From contig MGUK01000037.1 in assembly GCA_001799995.1 (NCBI GenBank), positions 27,963 to 60,072 on the forward strand: a stretch of DNA of 32,110 nt, given 5' to 3'. The stretch comes from Elusimicrobia bacterium GWF2_62_30 (lineage in GTDB: Bacteria > Elusimicrobiota > Elusimicrobia > Elusimicrobiales > UBA9959). Below the pieces are notes generated by a model, which was not told where the DNA came from, did not search any database, and saw nothing but the letters and a program-made list of their open reading frames with translations. The position numbers and the translations under genes are program-made. Positions 30,899 to 32,110 of the stretch are shown piece by piece (the stretch's first letter is position 1; every line of letters begins with the position of its first letter).

Positions 30899-31372
30899 TT
30901 ATCTTTTCACCTGGAAGAGGTCGCCGTTGGGTTCCACGGGTTTGCCGTTCTCGGGCAGCACCTTTTCTATCACGCAGTTGAACTCGGCCTTTATCTCGTT
31001 GAAGACCTTCATGGCTTCGATAACGCAGATGACCTGTCCTTCTTTAATGGCGTCGCCCTCGCGAACGTAGGGAGGGCTTGAGGGGCTGGGGGCGCGGTAG
31101 AAAATGCCCGACATCGGGGCCTTTATGGTCTCTCCACCCGAGGTGACCGCGGCCTGCTTGTTGTCCGCGGGCTTGTGGGCGGCGGCCGGGGCGTGCGCCG
31201 AAGGCGCGAAAACCGGTATCTGGTGCACGGCGTTGTTGTGTTTGCGCACCAGCTTGATATAAGTGCTGTCTTTGGAAAATTCGATGACCTCCAGCTTGTT
31301 GGAGTTCATGAACTGGTAAAACTTCTGTACCTGGTCAAAAACTGTTTCCTGGGTCTTGGCGGTTTTTTTCAT
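30899..31372 (-). CDS. accB: Biotin carboxyl carrier protein of acetyl-CoA carboxylase
   Basis: The 157-residue carrier swings a biotin between biotin carboxylase and carboxyltransferase to form malonyl-CoA, the first step of fatty acid synthesis. The C-terminal biotinyl domain (about 82-157) is clear: APMSGIFYRAPSPSSPPYV.EGD, then the biotin site EAMKV with K122. The family usually has EAMKM. The N-terminal part (about 10-45) matches the dimer/carboxylase-binding segment, and the linker is Ala/Pro/His-rich. GGAGG seven to nine bases upstream fixes ATG 31372. No accC lies next to it, which is less common. Confidence 0.96.
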   Translation of the reverse strand: MKKTAKTQETVFDQVQKFYQFMNSNKLEVIEFSKDSTYIKLVRKHNNAVHQIPVFAPSAHAPAAAHKPADNKQAAVTSGGETIKAPMSGIFYRAPSPSSPPYVREGDAIKEGQVICVIEAMKVFNEIKAEFNCVIEKVLPENGKPVEPNGDLFQVKR

Positions 31373-31394
31373 CAGTGAGCCTCCAGATTGTATT

Positions 31395-31423
31395 CCGGCC
31401 CCCGCGTCCAACGCGGGGGCCGG
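31395..31423. repeat. Perfect 12-bp hairpin between pnp and accB
   Basis: CCGGCCCCCGCG/CGCGGGGGCCGG with a 5-base loop lies nine bases after the pnp stop and 22 before the accB ATG. There is no T tract, so it is probably an RNA-processing or stability element rather than a terminator. Confidence 0.6.
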
Positions 31424-31431
31424 ATCGTAAC

Positions 31432-32110
31432 TTACTTCCTTGCCGGCTGAGAGGGCTGCCCGCCCTGCATGAGCACGCGGCGGGAGAGACGGTATTTACC
31501 GTTGTTCTCCTCTATGCACTTCACTTCTATTACCTGGCCCATCTTGAGGACGTCTTCCACGCGGTTGATGCGCTTTACGTCGATCTCGGAGATGTGCAGG
31601 AGGCCTTCCTTGCCGGGGAGCACTTCCACGAAGGCGCCGAAGTCCACGATAGACACGACCGTGCCCTTGTAGGTTTTGCCCACTTCCACTTCCATGGAGA
31701 ACTGCTCCACGAACATCTTGGCGGCTTCAAGGCTGGCCTTGTCGCAGCTCGAGATGAACACCGAACCGTCGTCCTCGACGGCGATCTCGGCGCCCGTGCG
31801 CTCCTGGATGCCGCGGATGTTCTTGCCGCCGGGGCCTATGAAGGCGCCGATCTTGTCGCGGGGGATCATCAGCTTCACTATGCGGGGCGCGAACTCGGAG
31901 ATGTCGGCGCGGGGCGCGGGCATCGCCTTTTCCATGATGTCAAGGATGTGGAGGCGGCCGCGGGTGGCCTGCTCGATGGCTTCCTTCATGATGTTCATGG
32001 GGATGCCGGTGGCAAGCTTCACGTCCATCTGCAGCGCGGTCACGCCTTTGCGCGTGCCGGTGATCTTGAAGTCCATGTCGCCGTAGTGGTCTTCCAGGCC
32101 GGCGATGTCG
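31432..32110 (-). CDS. pnp: Polyribonucleotide nucleotidyltransferase (5' end beyond window)
   Basis: PNPase degrades RNA phosphorolytically from the 3' end in the degradosome. The visible 225 residues are the C-terminal part: the end of the second RNase PH-like core (DIAGLEDHYGDMDFK.TGT, then LQMD.K..G), the KH domain with IGPGGKNI, and the S1 domain (G.V..I..FGAFVE..PGKEGLLHISEI). A short Gln/Ser/Pro tail ends the protein. The frame is open to the window edge, and an internal ATG at 32076 is not the start. It is upstream of accB, separated by a hairpin. Confidence 0.97.
   Translation of the reverse strand, partial: DIAGLEDHYGDMDFKITGTRKGVTALQMDVKLATGIPMNIMKEAIEQATRGRLHILDIMEKAMPAPRADISEFAPRIVKLMIPRDKIGAFIGPGGKNIRGIQERTGAEIAVEDDGSVFISSCDKASLEAAKMFVEQFSMEVEVGKTYKGTVVSIVDFGAFVEVLPGKEGLLHISEIDVKRINRVEDVLKMGQVIEVKCIEENNGKYRLSRRVLMQGGQPSQPARK

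Overview
The window looks like the chromosome of a high-GC, Gram-negative-type bacterium. Evidence for an outer membrane is a LolA-like lipoprotein carrier, an ExbB/ExbD/TonB-like trio and a secreted beta-rich protein. The mix of CHASE2-linked Ser/Thr kinases, a DUF2723 glycosyltransferase-like protein and a GYF-like coiled-coil protein fits an uncultured deep-branching lineage. Elusimicrobiota is my tentative guess from protein style only; no rRNA gene is present to test it.

Layout. 1-1.5 kb: the start of a Sua5/YrdC tRNA-modification gene, a divergent receiver-only response regulator and tRNA-Ser(GGA). 1.5-5 kb (minus): an exbB-exbD-tonB-like operon continuing into two paralogous small membrane proteins and an NAD-dependent epimerase. 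5-8.4 kb (minus): a GYF-like coiled-coil protein, mtnA, a DUF167 gene and yggS. 8.4-9.7 kb (plus): an MFS transporter. 9.7-12 kb: an accessory islet with an unknown tail-anchored protein, a HigBA-type toxin-antitoxin pair and an AT-rich orphan membrane gene, bounded by two long foldable inverted-repeat elements. 12-14.1 kb (minus): groES-groEL behind a promoter with two CIRCE-type operators. 14.1-21.9 kb (minus): a tightly coupled phosphosignalling operon of REC-GGDEF regulator, Ser/Thr kinase, CHASE2-Ser/Thr kinase, PP2C phosphatase and FHA protein. 22.0-22.2 kb: a palindromic site, a near-consensus promoter and a candidate sRNA of about 53 nt with a C-rich loop. 22.2-25.4 kb (plus): a TPR protein and a DUF2723 membrane protein. 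25.5-32.1 kb (minus): the end of pnp, then accB, a small winged-helix gene, ftsK, lolA, pgsA, pgpA and a secreted beta-rich protein.

How the genes work together. The 14-22 kb operon holds writers (two kinases), an eraser (PP2C) and a reader (FHA) of Ser/Thr phosphorylation, headed by a two-component/GGDEF output protein. The 25-31 kb run makes phosphatidylglycerol (PgsA then PgpA) beside envelope-lipoprotein transport, fatty-acid synthesis and chromosome segregation. Many minus-strand neighbours overlap by ATGA or lie 1-20 bases apart, so translational coupling is common.

Most notable signals: the candidate C-rich-loop sRNA, the two structured intergenic elements, the doubly CIRCE-flanked groESL promoter whose spacer is itself palindromic, the palindromic operator inside the higBA promoter, and a recurring extended -10 box that sits so close to several start codons that leaderless mRNAs are likely.
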